Shown piece by piece: positions 43,429 to 52,795 of a stretch of DNA of 64,000 bases. Positions within the stretch are counted from its first letter, which is position 1, and each line of letters opens with the position of its first letter. Below the pieces are notes generated by a model that saw only the letters and a program-made list of their open reading frames with translations, was not told the origin of the DNA and did not search any database. The translations under genes and the position numbers were made by a program. Origin of the DNA: an uncultured Kangiella sp. (lineage in GTDB: Bacteria > Pseudomonadota > Gammaproteobacteria > Enterobacterales > Kangiellaceae); contig CANMKR010000001.1 in the NCBI GenBank assembly GCA_947498625.1, positions 240,090 to 304,089 on the forward strand, given 5' to 3'.

Positions 43429-45488
43429 TGAGTAAGCAAGATTTATTATTTGAACTTGGTACAGAAGAGCTACCACCAAAAGCGTTAAAAAAATTAAGTG
43501 ATGCATTGGTTGAAAATATTAAAACAAATTTAGAGACAAATGATTTGGCATTTGACGCTGTGCTTGGCTATGCGGCACCAAGACGCTTAGCCGTTATTGT
43601 GGAAAATTTAATTGCGGCGCAGCCTGATAAAAATGTTGAACGATTAGGACCTGCGGTGGATGCCGCATATGATGATGCCGGCAATCCAAAACCTGCTGCG
43701 GTGGGTTTTGCGAAATCATGCGGAGTTGAAGTATCAGACTTACAAAAGATTGATACTGATAAAGGCCAAAGATTAGGCTTTACTATTGCGCAAAAAGGTA
43801 AAGCGGTAAGTGAGTTAATTGAAGATATTATTAACTCAGCTTTGAAAAAATTACCTATTCAAAAAGCCATGCGTTGGGGTGATCGCAGTGAGCAGTTTAT
43901 TCGTCCAGTTCATTGGGCAGTATTAATACATGGCGAGACAGTTTTAAAAGCAAAAGTTGTTGGTGTTGAAACAAGCAATGTCTCTTATGGCCATCGTTTT
44001 ATGGCTCCTGCTGCGATTGAGCTAAAATCAGCTAGTGATTATTTATCGGCACTAAAAAGCGTTAAAGTTGAGGCTAACTATGAAAACCGAAAACAAGCAA
44101 TTAAATTGCAAGTAGAGGCAGAAGCTAAAAAAATTGGCGGTATTGCACAGATTGAAGATGATTTGCTAGATGAAGTAACTGGTTTAGTAGAGTGGCCAGT
44201 GGCTCTTACTGGTAAATTTGATAATGAATTTTTGCAAGTGCCAAGTGAATGTTTAATATCATCCATGGCAGAGCATCAAAAATACTTTCACGTTTTAGAT
44301 GCCGAAGGGAATTTACTACCAAACTTTATTACCGTAGCGAATGTTGAAAGTTCTAATCCTGAAGTGATTATCAGTGGTAATGAAAAAGTAATTCGTCCAC
44401 GCTTAGCTGATGCTAAATTCTTTTTTGATACTGATAAAAAAGTAACCTTAGAAAGTCATCAGGCCCATCTTGAAAAAGTGGTTTTTCAAAAAGATTTGGG
44501 TTCTGTTCAGGACAAAGCAAAGCGAGTTGCCAAGATTGCGAAAGCTATTGCGAAACAAATTGGTGCTGATGAAGGACAAGCAGAAAGAGCGGGTATAATT
44601 TCTAAATGTGATTTGTCCACTAATATGGTAGGTGAATTTGATAAGTTGCAAGGGATTATGGGGACTTATTATGCACGGCATGATGGTGAGAATGATAATG
44701 TAGCCATTGCAATGACAGAGCAGTATTTACCCAAGTTTTCGGGAGATACTTTAGCGCAAAATCCAGTCGGTCAAGCTATAGCTATTGCAGATCGAATTGA
44801 TACTTTAGTAGGAATATTTGGTATTGGACAAATACCAAAAGGCTCAAAAGATCCATTTGCTTTACGTCGCTCTGCAATTGGTTTGATCAGAACTCTTGTT
44901 GAAAATAATTTAGAATTAGATCTAAAAGAATTAATTAACAAAGCGGCTAGCAACTTATCAGGAAAGCTCAGCAATTCGGATGTAGAAAACGATGTTTTTG
45001 AATTTATTTTAGAGCGATTTAAAGCCTGGTATCTAGAGTCTGGAGTTGATGCTAATACTATTAATTCAGTATTAACCTTAAAACCATCAAGTCCATTAGA
45101 TTTTGATGCTAGGATTAAAGCGGTAAAATTCTTCCAAAGTTTACCTGAAGCTGAGAGTTTATCCGCAGCTAATAAGCGAGTGAAAAATATCTTAGCTAAA
45201 GCAGATATTGTAGTGCCAAATCAAATAGATAGTTCTTTATTACAAGAATCCGAAGAGACTATTTTAGCTAAAACTATTTCTGATGCCGAAAATAAGCAAG
45301 CGACTTTGAAAACTTACCAGCAAAAGCTTGAGCATCTTGCCAGTCTAAGAGATGCTGTTGACGCATTTTTTGATAAGGTGATGGTTAATGCGGATGATGA
45401 AAAAGTAAAAGCGAACCGCTTGGCTATGTTAGCAAAACTTAAAGCTTTGTTTGGTTCTGTTGCTGATATTTCATTATTACAAAATTAG
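43428..45488 (+). CDS. glyS: Glycyl-tRNA synthetase beta subunit
   Basis: A 686-residue tRNA-binding subunit. It begins with the typical LLFELGTEELPPKAL, contains MRWGDRSEQFIRPVHWAV, SSMAEHQKYFHVLDAEGNL and the HD-like region IISKCDLSTNMVGEFDKLQGIMG, and ends in an anticodon-binding helical domain. Coupled to glyQ; gmhB starts on the base after its stop. Confidence 0.97.
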   Translation: MSKQDLLFELGTEELPPKALKKLSDALVENIKTNLETNDLAFDAVLGYAAPRRLAVIVENLIAAQPDKNVERLGPAVDAAYDDAGNPKPAAVGFAKSCGVEVSDLQKIDTDKGQRLGFTIAQKGKAVSELIEDIINSALKKLPIQKAMRWGDRSEQFIRPVHWAVLIHGETVLKAKVVGVETSNVSYGHRFMAPAAIELKSASDYLSALKSVKVEANYENRKQAIKLQVEAEAKKIGGIAQIEDDLLDEVTGLVEWPVALTGKFDNEFLQVPSECLISSMAEHQKYFHVLDAEGNLLPNFITVANVESSNPEVIISGNEKVIRPRLADAKFFFDTDKKVTLESHQAHLEKVVFQKDLGSVQDKAKRVAKIAKAIAKQIGADEGQAERAGIISKCDLSTNMVGEFDKLQGIMGTYYARHDGENDNVAIAMTEQYLPKFSGDTLAQNPVGQAIAIADRIDTLVGIFGIGQIPKGSKDPFALRRSAIGLIRTLVENNLELDLKELINKAASNLSGKLSNSDVENDVFEFILERFKAWYLESGVDANTINSVLTLKPSSPLDFDARIKAVKFFQSLPEAESLSAANKRVKNILAKADIVVPNQIDSSLLQESEETILAKTISDAENKQATLKTYQQKLEHLASLRDAVDAFFDKVMVNADDEKVKANRLAMLAKLKALFGSVADISLLQN

Positions 45489-46040
45489 ATGACAATGATC
45501 GATTGGTCAAAAATTAAAGTAGTCATTTTGGATCGTGACGGTGTTATTAATCACGATTCAGATGCCTACATTAAATCTGCTGAAGAGTGGATCCCTATCT
45601 CCGGCAGCTTACAAGCGATAGCCGATTTAAATAAAAACTTTAAAGTCGCCATTGCTACTAATCAGTCAGGAATTGGTCGTGGTTATTATGATGAAGAGGT
45701 ATTGCAGAAGATGCACCAAAAAATGTCTGCGATGCTTAGTGATAAAGGCGGCAAAATTGATCTTATAGAGTTTTGTCCGCATCATCCTGATGATGGTTGC
45801 GAGTGCCGGAAACCTAAAACCTTAATGCTGGAAAATATCGCTGCATACTTTGATGTTGATCCCAGAGAAATACTTTTTGTGGGTGACTCAAAATCAGATT
45901 ACGAGTGTGCGCAAAGTTTCGATTGTAATTTTGCTTTGTTGCTTACAGGTAAAGGCCTAAAAACACTAGAGAAGTTAGCAGGAAAAAATATTTTGGTAGA
46001 AAAGAGCCTAGCAAAGTTGGTTGAAGCGATTGACAAATAA
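45489..46040 (+). CDS. gmhB: D-glycero-beta-D-manno-heptose 1,7-bisphosphate 7-phosphatase
   Basis: A 183-residue HAD-superfamily enzyme: VILDRDGVINHDSDAYI (DxD nucleophile), ATNQSGIGRGYYDEE, the zinc-loop cysteines and histidines in FCPHHPDDGCECRKP, and FVGDSKSDYECA. It removes the 7-phosphate in ADP-heptose synthesis for the LPS core, with HldE (encoded at 54 kb) acting before and after it. Starts directly after the glyS stop, a linkage also found in pseudomonads. MTM or the second Met are both possible starts. Confidence 0.94.
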   Translation: MTMIDWSKIKVVILDRDGVINHDSDAYIKSAEEWIPISGSLQAIADLNKNFKVAIATNQSGIGRGYYDEEVLQKMHQKMSAMLSDKGGKIDLIEFCPHHPDDGCECRKPKTLMLENIAAYFDVDPREILFVGDSKSDYECAQSFDCNFALLLTGKGLKTLEKLAGKNILVEKSLAKLVEAIDK

Positions 46041-46782
46041 TCTCATTATTGGTGCAGGAAAATTAGGTAAGCGTTTTTACCATTATCTTATTTCGAAAAG
46101 TGAAAATGTAATAACCTTATCACGCAGTCCTAAGCCATGGTCTCATAATCACATACAGCTAGACTTGCTATCTGAGACTATATCGGAAGCATCTGCATTT
46201 AATATTGACCGAGTATTCATTATTCTAGCGCCAAATCAAAGAGATAAAGAGGCTTACTCAAAGACATATATAGATGCGGTCGAAAATGTCTTAACAGCTT
46301 TAAATAAAGTGAATACTCATTACCATTGCACTTTTTTGTCTTCGACCAGCGTTTATGGCTCTGAACAAAAAGGAGTTATAGATGAAAGTACAGCAGCAAA
46401 TCCGAATAACTTTCGCGGCGAAATTTTATTAGAAGCTGAGCAAAATTTAAAAAGGTTGTGCAGAAGATTTTCAATAGTAAGAGCAAGCGGGCTTTATTCT
46501 AAAGAACGTAAAAGATTTGTCGACAGCATGTTGGATAAAGAAAAAGCAGAAGACCCCAAATGGTTAAATATGATCCATGAAGATGATTTATGTCAATGGC
46601 TAGAAGCTGCGGCTAATAAGCAGTGGCCTTTATCGATAGCAAGTGACGGAGAGCCTTTGCAGCGAAGTCAGTTACATAGCTTAGAAATTGACATGACCAA
46701 TTATCGACAATTTAAAAGTCAATACTTACATCAGTTATCATTAAAACACTCTTCTTTTACTGATTGGCTAAAGTGCCAATAA
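46021..46782 (+). CDS. SDR-like NAD-dependent epimerase/dehydratase family protein, YeeZ-like
   Basis: About 253 residues. Nucleotide-binding NLIIGAGKLGKRFYHYL at the start, HCTFLSSTSVYGSEQKGVID in the middle and ASGLYSKERKRFVDSML later fit the extended SDR fold of the YeeZ type; the catalytic YxxxK is not evident. There is no ATG: TTG at 46021 or at 46030 must be used, and the start overlaps the end of gmhB by 20 bases, so translation is probably coupled. The substrate is unknown. Confidence 0.72.
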   Translation: MKRLTNNLIIGAGKLGKRFYHYLISKSENVITLSRSPKPWSHNHIQLDLLSETISEASAFNIDRVFIILAPNQRDKEAYSKTYIDAVENVLTALNKVNTHYHCTFLSSTSVYGSEQKGVIDESTAANPNNFRGEILLEAEQNLKRLCRRFSIVRASGLYSKERKRFVDSMLDKEKAEDPKWLNMIHEDDLCQWLEAAANKQWPLSIASDGEPLQRSQLHSLEIDMTNYRQFKSQYLHQLSLKHSSFTDWLKCQ

Positions 46783-46864
46783 CAACATAGAATTTTACAA
46801 TTATTCATACTATTTTCAGCTATTGATTGATAAAATTGCGGCATCAATTCAGAGAGGAATTATT

Positions 46865-47608
46865 ATGAAAGTAACAAAAAAGATTACAAAAATCACATTG
46901 GCGGTTATTGCTGGCTTATCAATGGTTTCAGCTAATGCATCAGGCTTATTAGGCGACGCTCCAGAGGATGGCTCTAAGGGTAATTTAGATTTTGGTTATG
47001 TAGCAACTTCAGGTAATACAGATACAACTAGCCTAAATGGAGCATTCAATTATGTGACTCGAATCAGCGCACCTTATGCCATGGGTTTTGTAGTGACTGG
47101 TTTAAACAATGCTACTGATGATGTGCGCTCAGCAGAGCGTTATACTTTTGCTTGGAATAATCGCTATGACTTGTCAGACAAAGATTTTTTATATGGCACT
47201 GTCGATTATGTAAATGATTATTTTGGTGCTTATGATTATCAAGCTGGTATTTATGCAGGTTATGGACGTCAAATCTTTGCTGATGATTCTGGTCATTTAT
47301 CGCTAGGCATTGCAGCAGGTTATCGTATTAATGCGGCTTTTGTCGGTGAAGATGAAAAAGAAGGCGTTATTCGCGGTGACTTAGACTATGCTTATAAAAT
47401 TTCTGATACTGCTCAATTTACGCAAAAGTTGACTGCAATTTTTGGAGAAGAAGTTGATACCTATACATCTGAATCTGCGCTTACTGCAAAGTTATCCGAT
47501 AGTTTAGCCCTAAAAGTGGCTTACCTGGTTAACCATAACTCTGTAGTGCCAGTGGGGATTGATAAAACTGATAGCACAACTTCAATCGGAGTAAGCTATA
47601 GCTTTTAA
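46865..47608 (+). CDS. DUF481 family outer-membrane protein (YdiY-like)
   Basis: The ATG at 46865, after AGAGAGGA, gives a proper signal peptide (KITLAVIAGLSMVSANAS); the frame opening at 46823 is longer but implausible. About 247 residues with LDFGYVATSGNTDTTSLNGAF at the mature N-terminus, the hallmark of DUF481/YdiY 'salt-induced outer membrane' proteins, and alternating beta-barrel strands ending in GVSYSF with a terminal Phe for BAM insertion. The function is unknown. A terminator follows. Confidence 0.88.
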   Translation: MKVTKKITKITLAVIAGLSMVSANASGLLGDAPEDGSKGNLDFGYVATSGNTDTTSLNGAFNYVTRISAPYAMGFVVTGLNNATDDVRSAERYTFAWNNRYDLSDKDFLYGTVDYVNDYFGAYDYQAGIYAGYGRQIFADDSGHLSLGIAAGYRINAAFVGEDEKEGVIRGDLDYAYKISDTAQFTQKLTAIFGEEVDTYTSESALTAKLSDSLALKVAYLVNHNSVVPVGIDKTDSTTSIGVSYSF

Positions 47609-47626
47609 AGCTTTATGATTCAAACT

Positions 47627-47656
47627 AAAAAGCCATCATCTGATGGCTTTTTTTAT
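47627..47656. terminator. Rho-independent terminator after the DUF481 gene
   Basis: AAAAAGCCATCA (47627-47638) and TGATGGCTTTTT (47641-47652) are perfect 12-bp arms with a 2-base centre and a U-run. It can serve both convergent genes. Confidence 0.88.
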
Positions 47657-47674
47657 GTTAGTTTTTTAGTGATT

Positions 47675-48214
47675 TTATAAATCACTATCTTCTAGGTGTT
47701 CATTTTTGATATTGACGTAATTGTTCGCTGAATATTCAAAAAAGCCTAGTTCTTCTTCCGTCAATTTCCGAATTTTTCTAGCCGGAGAGCCAACCCAAAG
47801 ATAACCACCTTGTAACTCTCTGCCTGGCGGTACTAAACTATTAGCGCCAATAATCACGTGTTCTTTGATAATAGCGCCATCCATAACCACTGCACCCATT
47901 CCAATTAGGCAATTACTTTCAATGGTACAGCCATGCAGTATGGCTTTATGGCCAATGGTGACATTATCACCAACATTTAAACTAAAGCCGCCCGGATCAA
48001 AAGGGCCGTCATGGGTCACATGACATACAGTTCCATCTTGAATACTGGTACGCTTGCCAATTCTAATGGCGTGAACGTCACCGCGTAGAACCGCCATAGG
48101 CCAAATTGAGCTGTCTTCACCGATGACGACATTACCTAAAACTAAAGCAGTTGGATCCACAAAAACCTTGTTGCCAAGTTCGGGAGTAAAGGACTTATAA
48201 CGACGTATGGTCAT
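47675..48214 (-). CDS. Gamma-carbonic anhydrase family protein, YrdA-like
   Basis: A 179-residue left-handed beta-helix protein with hexapeptide repeats (VVIGEDSSIWPMAVLRGDVH, IRIGKRTSIQDGTVCH, VTIGHKAILHGCTIESNCLI). Histidines in VCHVTHDG and GHKAILHGC are the metal ligands of the gamma class. Cytosolic trimer; relatives bind zinc or iron, but carbonic anhydrase activity varies. Converges with the DUF481 gene across the shared terminator. Confidence 0.9.
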   Translation of the reverse strand: MTIRRYKSFTPELGNKVFVDPTALVLGNVVIGEDSSIWPMAVLRGDVHAIRIGKRTSIQDGTVCHVTHDGPFDPGGFSLNVGDNVTIGHKAILHGCTIESNCLIGMGAVVMDGAIIKEHVIIGANSLVPPGRELQGGYLWVGSPARKIRKLTEEELGFFEYSANNYVNIKNEHLEDSDL

Positions 48215-48377
48215 AGGGTTAGCTAAAAAATTGTAATTCTGCCTATTTTAACGACAAAATCCGGCTGCGGAAACCGTTAAATGCTACTAATTTTTGGACA
48301 TTGCAAAACAGCTAGTTTATGCTTATTCAGGAAGTTTTGGAGCGAATAAAAGTTAATTAAAGGAAAATCAAGCGTTG

Positions 48378-50810
48378 ATGCCGAACACCCCACCTATTCC
48401 AGAGTCGTTATTGCAGACTATTTGTCAGCAAGATTACACAGCTATTCTGGTTTGTAATCGTGAGGTTGTAATCAAGGTTTTTAGCCATAGCTATTCTTTG
48501 GCGGCTTCTAAGTTGATGGGGGTTGAGTATAAAAACTGGTTACCTCAAGAGTTGATAGAGGGAAAAACGAAACGTTCAATTGTCAGCTTGCCTGATCTTG
48601 GAAGTAACGAACAATACGTCGCTTCGATGATTAACTTGCCCAAAGGAAAAACCTTATTTGAACTAGCGATTACTTTACAACCGGTTCCCTCAAATTTATT
48701 AAATGATGCTGCTAAAATAGAAAAATCTAACATATTTCAAAAAGATGTCTTTGAGCAGCTACCCGTCTGCCTTTTTCATTTAAATTACAAAACAAAACTC
48801 TTTACTAAAGGTTTAGCTGATTACGCAAAACTACTAGGGTATACAGAAGCTGAAGTTAAAAAAATGCCTGATGGTATTTTTACGCCGATTCATCCGGCGG
48901 ATATTGATGCTGTTCTCGAACAGAGAAATACTCTGATAAATGCGGAAGACGGAACTTTGGCGAGTGTTAAATTTAGGGTGCAATGCAAAGATAACTCCTG
49001 GCGGTTGATGCAGGCAAATAGTGCGATTTACGAGAGAGATGCTAAAGGAAAGCCTATCAGTGGAATCGGGGCTTTGTTACCTCTCTATCAATCGGTAAAC
49101 GAGTATGAGTCGTTACAGCAACAAGAAAGATATTATAAAAAATTAGTTGAAAATAGTTACGACTGTATTTTAGTGTTCGATAAAGATTTTAAAGTTACTT
49201 ACATGTCGCCTTCTGTGACTAAACTTTCTGGTTATACGGAAGAGGATTTAATAGGGAAGACCTTTACACCGTTTATATATGATGAAGACCGTGAGGAATC
49301 CGCCAAGCACATTAAAGAAGTTGCCGGAAACTCTGGCATGCTTTCGGTTATTGAAAGAAGAATTGTGCATAAAAAAGGTCATATCATTTGGATTGAATCA
49401 AGGCTCGCGAATCATTTAGATGATCCTGCCATTCAAGGCGTAACGATTAATTTTCATGATATTACTGAGCGTAAAAAGTATGAAAAGAAGATTCATAATT
49501 TAGCGAATTATGATCCTTTAACCGAACTTCCAAACCGTTACTTATTAAAAAAACGCTTGTTAAAAGGTTTGGCTGACGCAAGCAAAAAATCTAATAAGTT
49601 GTCATTAATGTATATTGATCTGGACGGATTTAAAGATATTAATGATTCATTAGGGCATACGGTTGGTGACGCTTTATTAAAAAGTGTGGCGCAAACGATA
49701 CAAGGTTGTTTGCGCGAAACAGATACCTTAGCAAGAGTTGGTGGAGATGAATTTGCGATTGTATTGCCTGATTCAGGCGAAAAAGAAACCGGTGCGATAG
49801 CCTCGAGGATTCTTGAGCAATTTAGGACGCCGTTTAAAGCAGATAAGCATAGAGTCCAAAGTGGCGCCTCGATTGGAATTAGTATTTATCCCAAGCATAC
49901 CGAAAAATCAGAAGATTTATTCCGTTTTGCCGACATCGCCATGTATTCAGCAAAAAAAGATAGAAACTCTTACGAGTTTTATGAAATCAAGCATACCGAG
50001 CGTGAAAACCGTCGCCGCTCAACTGAGAAGAAATTAAAGTTAGCAATAGCCAATGGTGATTTGCGCCTTTATTATCAGCCGCGTGTGGATATTCAAACGG
50101 GTGTTATTAAAAGTGTTGAAGCTTTATGCCGCTGGTATGATCCTGATTCTGGTGATGTCTCGCCGGGCTTGTTTATTCCAATTGCTGAAGAGTCCAACTT
50201 GATTAATGACTTAAGCCGATTGGTTACTGATATGGCGTGTCGTCAGGTAAATGAGTGGCGCAATATGGGTATTGATACTAGCGTGGCTTTAAACTTATCC
50301 ATTAAGGATTTAAAGAACTTTAATATTGTCCGTCAATTTAACGATACTATGTCGATGTATAACATTGAAGGCAGTTCGCTTGAGGTTGAGATTACCGAAA
50401 GTGCGGCTATGACTGATGTTTTAAATACGGTAAAGATCTTGAATCAGTTTAAGGAATTAGACATTAAGCTATCAATCGATGATTTTGGTAAAGGTTATTC
50501 CTCGCTCGCTTATTTAAGTCAACTGCCGGTTGATAATTTAAAGATTGACATGTATTTCGTATCTCAATTGGGCAGCCAAAAACGTGACCGTTTGATTAAT
50601 GTGAATATCATTCGAAGCATTATCTCATTAGCTCAAAGCTTAGATCTGCATACGGTAGGTGAAGGTATTGAAACGGTTCAGCAAATGTCCATTTTGAAAT
50701 CCTTAGGCTGTGATATGGGACAAGGCATGCTCTACTGTCGCCCTATGTCATCGAACGCCATTACTGATATATTAAAGCAAGGTCGTATTTCTTTTCCCAG
50801 CCAAGTTTAA
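48378..50810 (+). CDS. PAS-GGDEF-EAL cyclic di-GMP signalling protein
   Basis: About 810 residues, start ATG at 48378 or the TTG one codon earlier (AAAGGA lies 10-13 bases upstream). Two PAS domains (about 120-230 and 255-370, the second with KLVENSYDCILVFDKDFKVT and a following PAC segment), a GGDEF domain with the intact active site RVGGDEFAIV (about 455), and an EAL domain with VEALCRW, NLSIKD, EITES, IDDFGKGYSSLAYL and GEGIET. Both enzymatic sites look complete, so it could make or degrade c-di-GMP. No membrane helix is present, so it senses cytosolic signals. Confidence 0.93.
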   Translation: MPNTPPIPESLLQTICQQDYTAILVCNREVVIKVFSHSYSLAASKLMGVEYKNWLPQELIEGKTKRSIVSLPDLGSNEQYVASMINLPKGKTLFELAITLQPVPSNLLNDAAKIEKSNIFQKDVFEQLPVCLFHLNYKTKLFTKGLADYAKLLGYTEAEVKKMPDGIFTPIHPADIDAVLEQRNTLINAEDGTLASVKFRVQCKDNSWRLMQANSAIYERDAKGKPISGIGALLPLYQSVNEYESLQQQERYYKKLVENSYDCILVFDKDFKVTYMSPSVTKLSGYTEEDLIGKTFTPFIYDEDREESAKHIKEVAGNSGMLSVIERRIVHKKGHIIWIESRLANHLDDPAIQGVTINFHDITERKKYEKKIHNLANYDPLTELPNRYLLKKRLLKGLADASKKSNKLSLMYIDLDGFKDINDSLGHTVGDALLKSVAQTIQGCLRETDTLARVGGDEFAIVLPDSGEKETGAIASRILEQFRTPFKADKHRVQSGASIGISIYPKHTEKSEDLFRFADIAMYSAKKDRNSYEFYEIKHTERENRRRSTEKKLKLAIANGDLRLYYQPRVDIQTGVIKSVEALCRWYDPDSGDVSPGLFIPIAEESNLINDLSRLVTDMACRQVNEWRNMGIDTSVALNLSIKDLKNFNIVRQFNDTMSMYNIEGSSLEVEITESAAMTDVLNTVKILNQFKELDIKLSIDDFGKGYSSLAYLSQLPVDNLKIDMYFVSQLGSQKRDRLINVNIIRSIISLAQSLDLHTVGEGIETVQQMSILKSLGCDMGQGMLYCRPMSSNAITDILKQGRISFPSQV

Positions 50811-50847
50811 TAGAATCTAACAAAACCACCATTCTATTGGCATTATT

Positions 50848-51729
50848 ATGGCAAGAGTTGCTATCGCTTCTTGTAAGGATCTTCCCGACTGGGAGCTTGA
50901 TGATCAACCTTTTTTCCAGACCCTAACTGAATATGGCGTTGAGTATGAAATTTTACCATGGGACTCAGCAGTGGATTGGTCTCAATACGAAGCCTGTTTA
51001 ATCAGAACCACTTGGGACTATCAAGAGCGATTTGAAGAGTTTATACAATGGTTAGACACTGTTTCACAACAAACGACACTTCTGAATTCCAAAGCAGTAA
51101 TGTTATGGAATAGCCACAAGAGTTATCTAAAAGATTTAGAAACCGCAGGAATAACCATCGCCCCTTCTCATTGGTTAATGGGCGGTGGAGAATATGGTGT
51201 TCAAAGCATAATGCAGCAGCGTGGCTGGACGGAAGGCTTTATTAAGCCTCTAATTGGCGCTAATGCTAGAGAATGCTGTCGTTTTGCAGTAACTGCCGAG
51301 GGTATATCCCAAGCGCAAGCGCATATCGATAGGTTGACTCCAAATGAAGATTTGGTCTTGCAGCCTTACTTAAAAAGTGTAGAAGAGTTTGGCGAAACTT
51401 CAGGTATATTTTTCGCAGGTGAGTTCAGCCATGGCACGCGAAAAGTACCGGTAAAGGGAGATTTTAGAGTGCAAGATGACTATGGGGCAAAAGATTATCC
51501 CTATCAGTTAAACGATCAAGAGTTAAAGCTAGCGAAGCAAGCTTTAACTTGGGTAAATGAAAAGTTTGGTGCCTTACTGTATGCTCGATTAGATTTTCTA
51601 CACGGGGAAGATGGTGAAGTTTATCTGAATGAGATGGAATTAATTGAACCTTCCTTGTTTTTTAGGCATGGTGGTCAACAAAGTTGTAAGGTATTAACAG
51701 AAAAATTATTACAAAGATTGTCGAATTAG
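50848..51729 (+). CDS. ATP-grasp family protein
   Basis: A 293-residue protein of the ATP-grasp fold: N-terminal half RTTWDYQERFEEFIQWLD, ATP-binding GFIKPLIGANARECCRF and VLQPYLKSVEEFGETSGI, metal-binding EMELIEPSLFF at the end. It resembles the glutathione synthetase-like and DcsG-type ligases, which join a carboxylate to an amine, but the substrates are unknown. It lies 8 bases upstream of a TraB/GumN-type gene on the same strand. Confidence 0.8.
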   Translation: MARVAIASCKDLPDWELDDQPFFQTLTEYGVEYEILPWDSAVDWSQYEACLIRTTWDYQERFEEFIQWLDTVSQQTTLLNSKAVMLWNSHKSYLKDLETAGITIAPSHWLMGGGEYGVQSIMQQRGWTEGFIKPLIGANARECCRFAVTAEGISQAQAHIDRLTPNEDLVLQPYLKSVEEFGETSGIFFAGEFSHGTRKVPVKGDFRVQDDYGAKDYPYQLNDQELKLAKQALTWVNEKFGALLYARLDFLHGEDGEVYLNEMELIEPSLFFRHGGQQSCKVLTEKLLQRLSN

Positions 51730-51737
51730 GAGACGTC

Positions 51738-52733
51738 ATGAAAAAAATTATTTATGTATTATTGTTAGTTGCCATTCTAGTGGGCGGTTTTTATTTTTTA
51801 TCGGATGTGTTTAATAAAACTAAGACGGTAACAGAAGAAGTTACTGAACAAAAAAGCACTAAAGTCGAAGAAAGCACTGATAAAAAAATGGCCAGCCAGG
51901 CTAGTGATGCTGAAAGCCAGTTAGCCTACACTCCGGCAATCTGGAAAATTGAACATAAAGGCAAAACTTCTTATTTGTTCGGTTCAATTCATGTGGGTGA
52001 AAAAAATATGTACCCTCTACCAGAAAATGTAATGCAGGCGTTTTCTGAAACAGAAGTGTTGGCAGTTGAAGCGAACATTGCCAATGTAAATCAAATGGAA
52101 ATGGCTCGAATGGTTCAAGAGATGGCAATGGATCTGGAAAACCCGTTACCAACAGTGCTATCTGAAAGAACGCGTGAGCAGTATGAAATTTTTTGTAAAA
52201 AGCAAAGCTCAACCTGCAACATGGTAAAAATATTTGAACCTTGGATGGCGGCTATGACCATTGAAGCGATGAGCGTTATTCAATTGGGTTATTCCGAAGA
52301 TTTAGGGATCGATAAGTTTTTTATTAACGGTTCGAAAGAAAAAGAAATTGTTGAATTAGAGTCTTTGGAAGGTCAATTGAAATTATTAGATGGTATGCCA
52401 AAAGAACTACAAGATTATATGGTGCTTGGCGCTGTGACCAAAGATGCTAATGATTTTAAGGACTTAATGAAATCTTGGAAAACAGGTCAAATGGAACAAG
52501 TGATGGCGCAGGCTGAAGCTGACTCAAAGGCAATGGGTATTCCAGAAGATGTAATGAATGAGTTTAATGATCTCTTCTTATATAAGCGTAACAAGGTGAT
52601 GGCTGATGGCATCGCTGCTCAAATGGAGCAAGGGAAGTCTGTATTTGCAGTGGTGGGCGCAGCCCACTACGCTGGAAAAAATAGCGTACAAGAATATTTA
52701 GAAGAAAAAGGTTTTACTATCGAAAGATTATAA
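51738..52733 (+). CDS. TraB/GumN family protein, membrane-anchored
   Basis: A 331-residue protein with an N-terminal signal anchor (residues 3-25, KIIYVLLLVAILVGGFYFL), a Lys/Glu/Ser-rich linker and a TraB/GumN domain with AIWKIEHKGKTSYLFGSIHVG near residue 68 and the C-terminal VVGAAHYAGKNSVQEYLEEKG. The GxxH and AAH motifs are conserved metal-site positions; the family is thought to hold metallopeptidases (Tiki-like), but bacterial roles are unclear. Presumably periplasmic. Followed by a terminator. Confidence 0.85.
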   Translation: MKKIIYVLLLVAILVGGFYFLSDVFNKTKTVTEEVTEQKSTKVEESTDKKMASQASDAESQLAYTPAIWKIEHKGKTSYLFGSIHVGEKNMYPLPENVMQAFSETEVLAVEANIANVNQMEMARMVQEMAMDLENPLPTVLSERTREQYEIFCKKQSSTCNMVKIFEPWMAAMTIEAMSVIQLGYSEDLGIDKFFINGSKEKEIVELESLEGQLKLLDGMPKELQDYMVLGAVTKDANDFKDLMKSWKTGQMEQVMAQAEADSKAMGIPEDVMNEFNDLFLYKRNKVMADGIAAQMEQGKSVFAVVGAAHYAGKNSVQEYLEEKGFTIERL

Positions 52734-52746
52734 AATATCAACCTAT

Positions 52747-52777
52747 AAAAAAGCCCTAATTATCAGGGCTTTTTTTT
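52747..52777. terminator. Rho-independent terminator between the TraB/GumN gene and gor
   Basis: AAAAAAGCCCT (52747-52757) and AGGGCTTTTTT (52765-52775) pair over 11 bp with a 7-base loop and a T-run on the plus strand; the A-run gives a U-run for the minus strand as well. Confidence 0.88.
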
Positions 52778-52795
52778 GTACCTATTTTCGATACA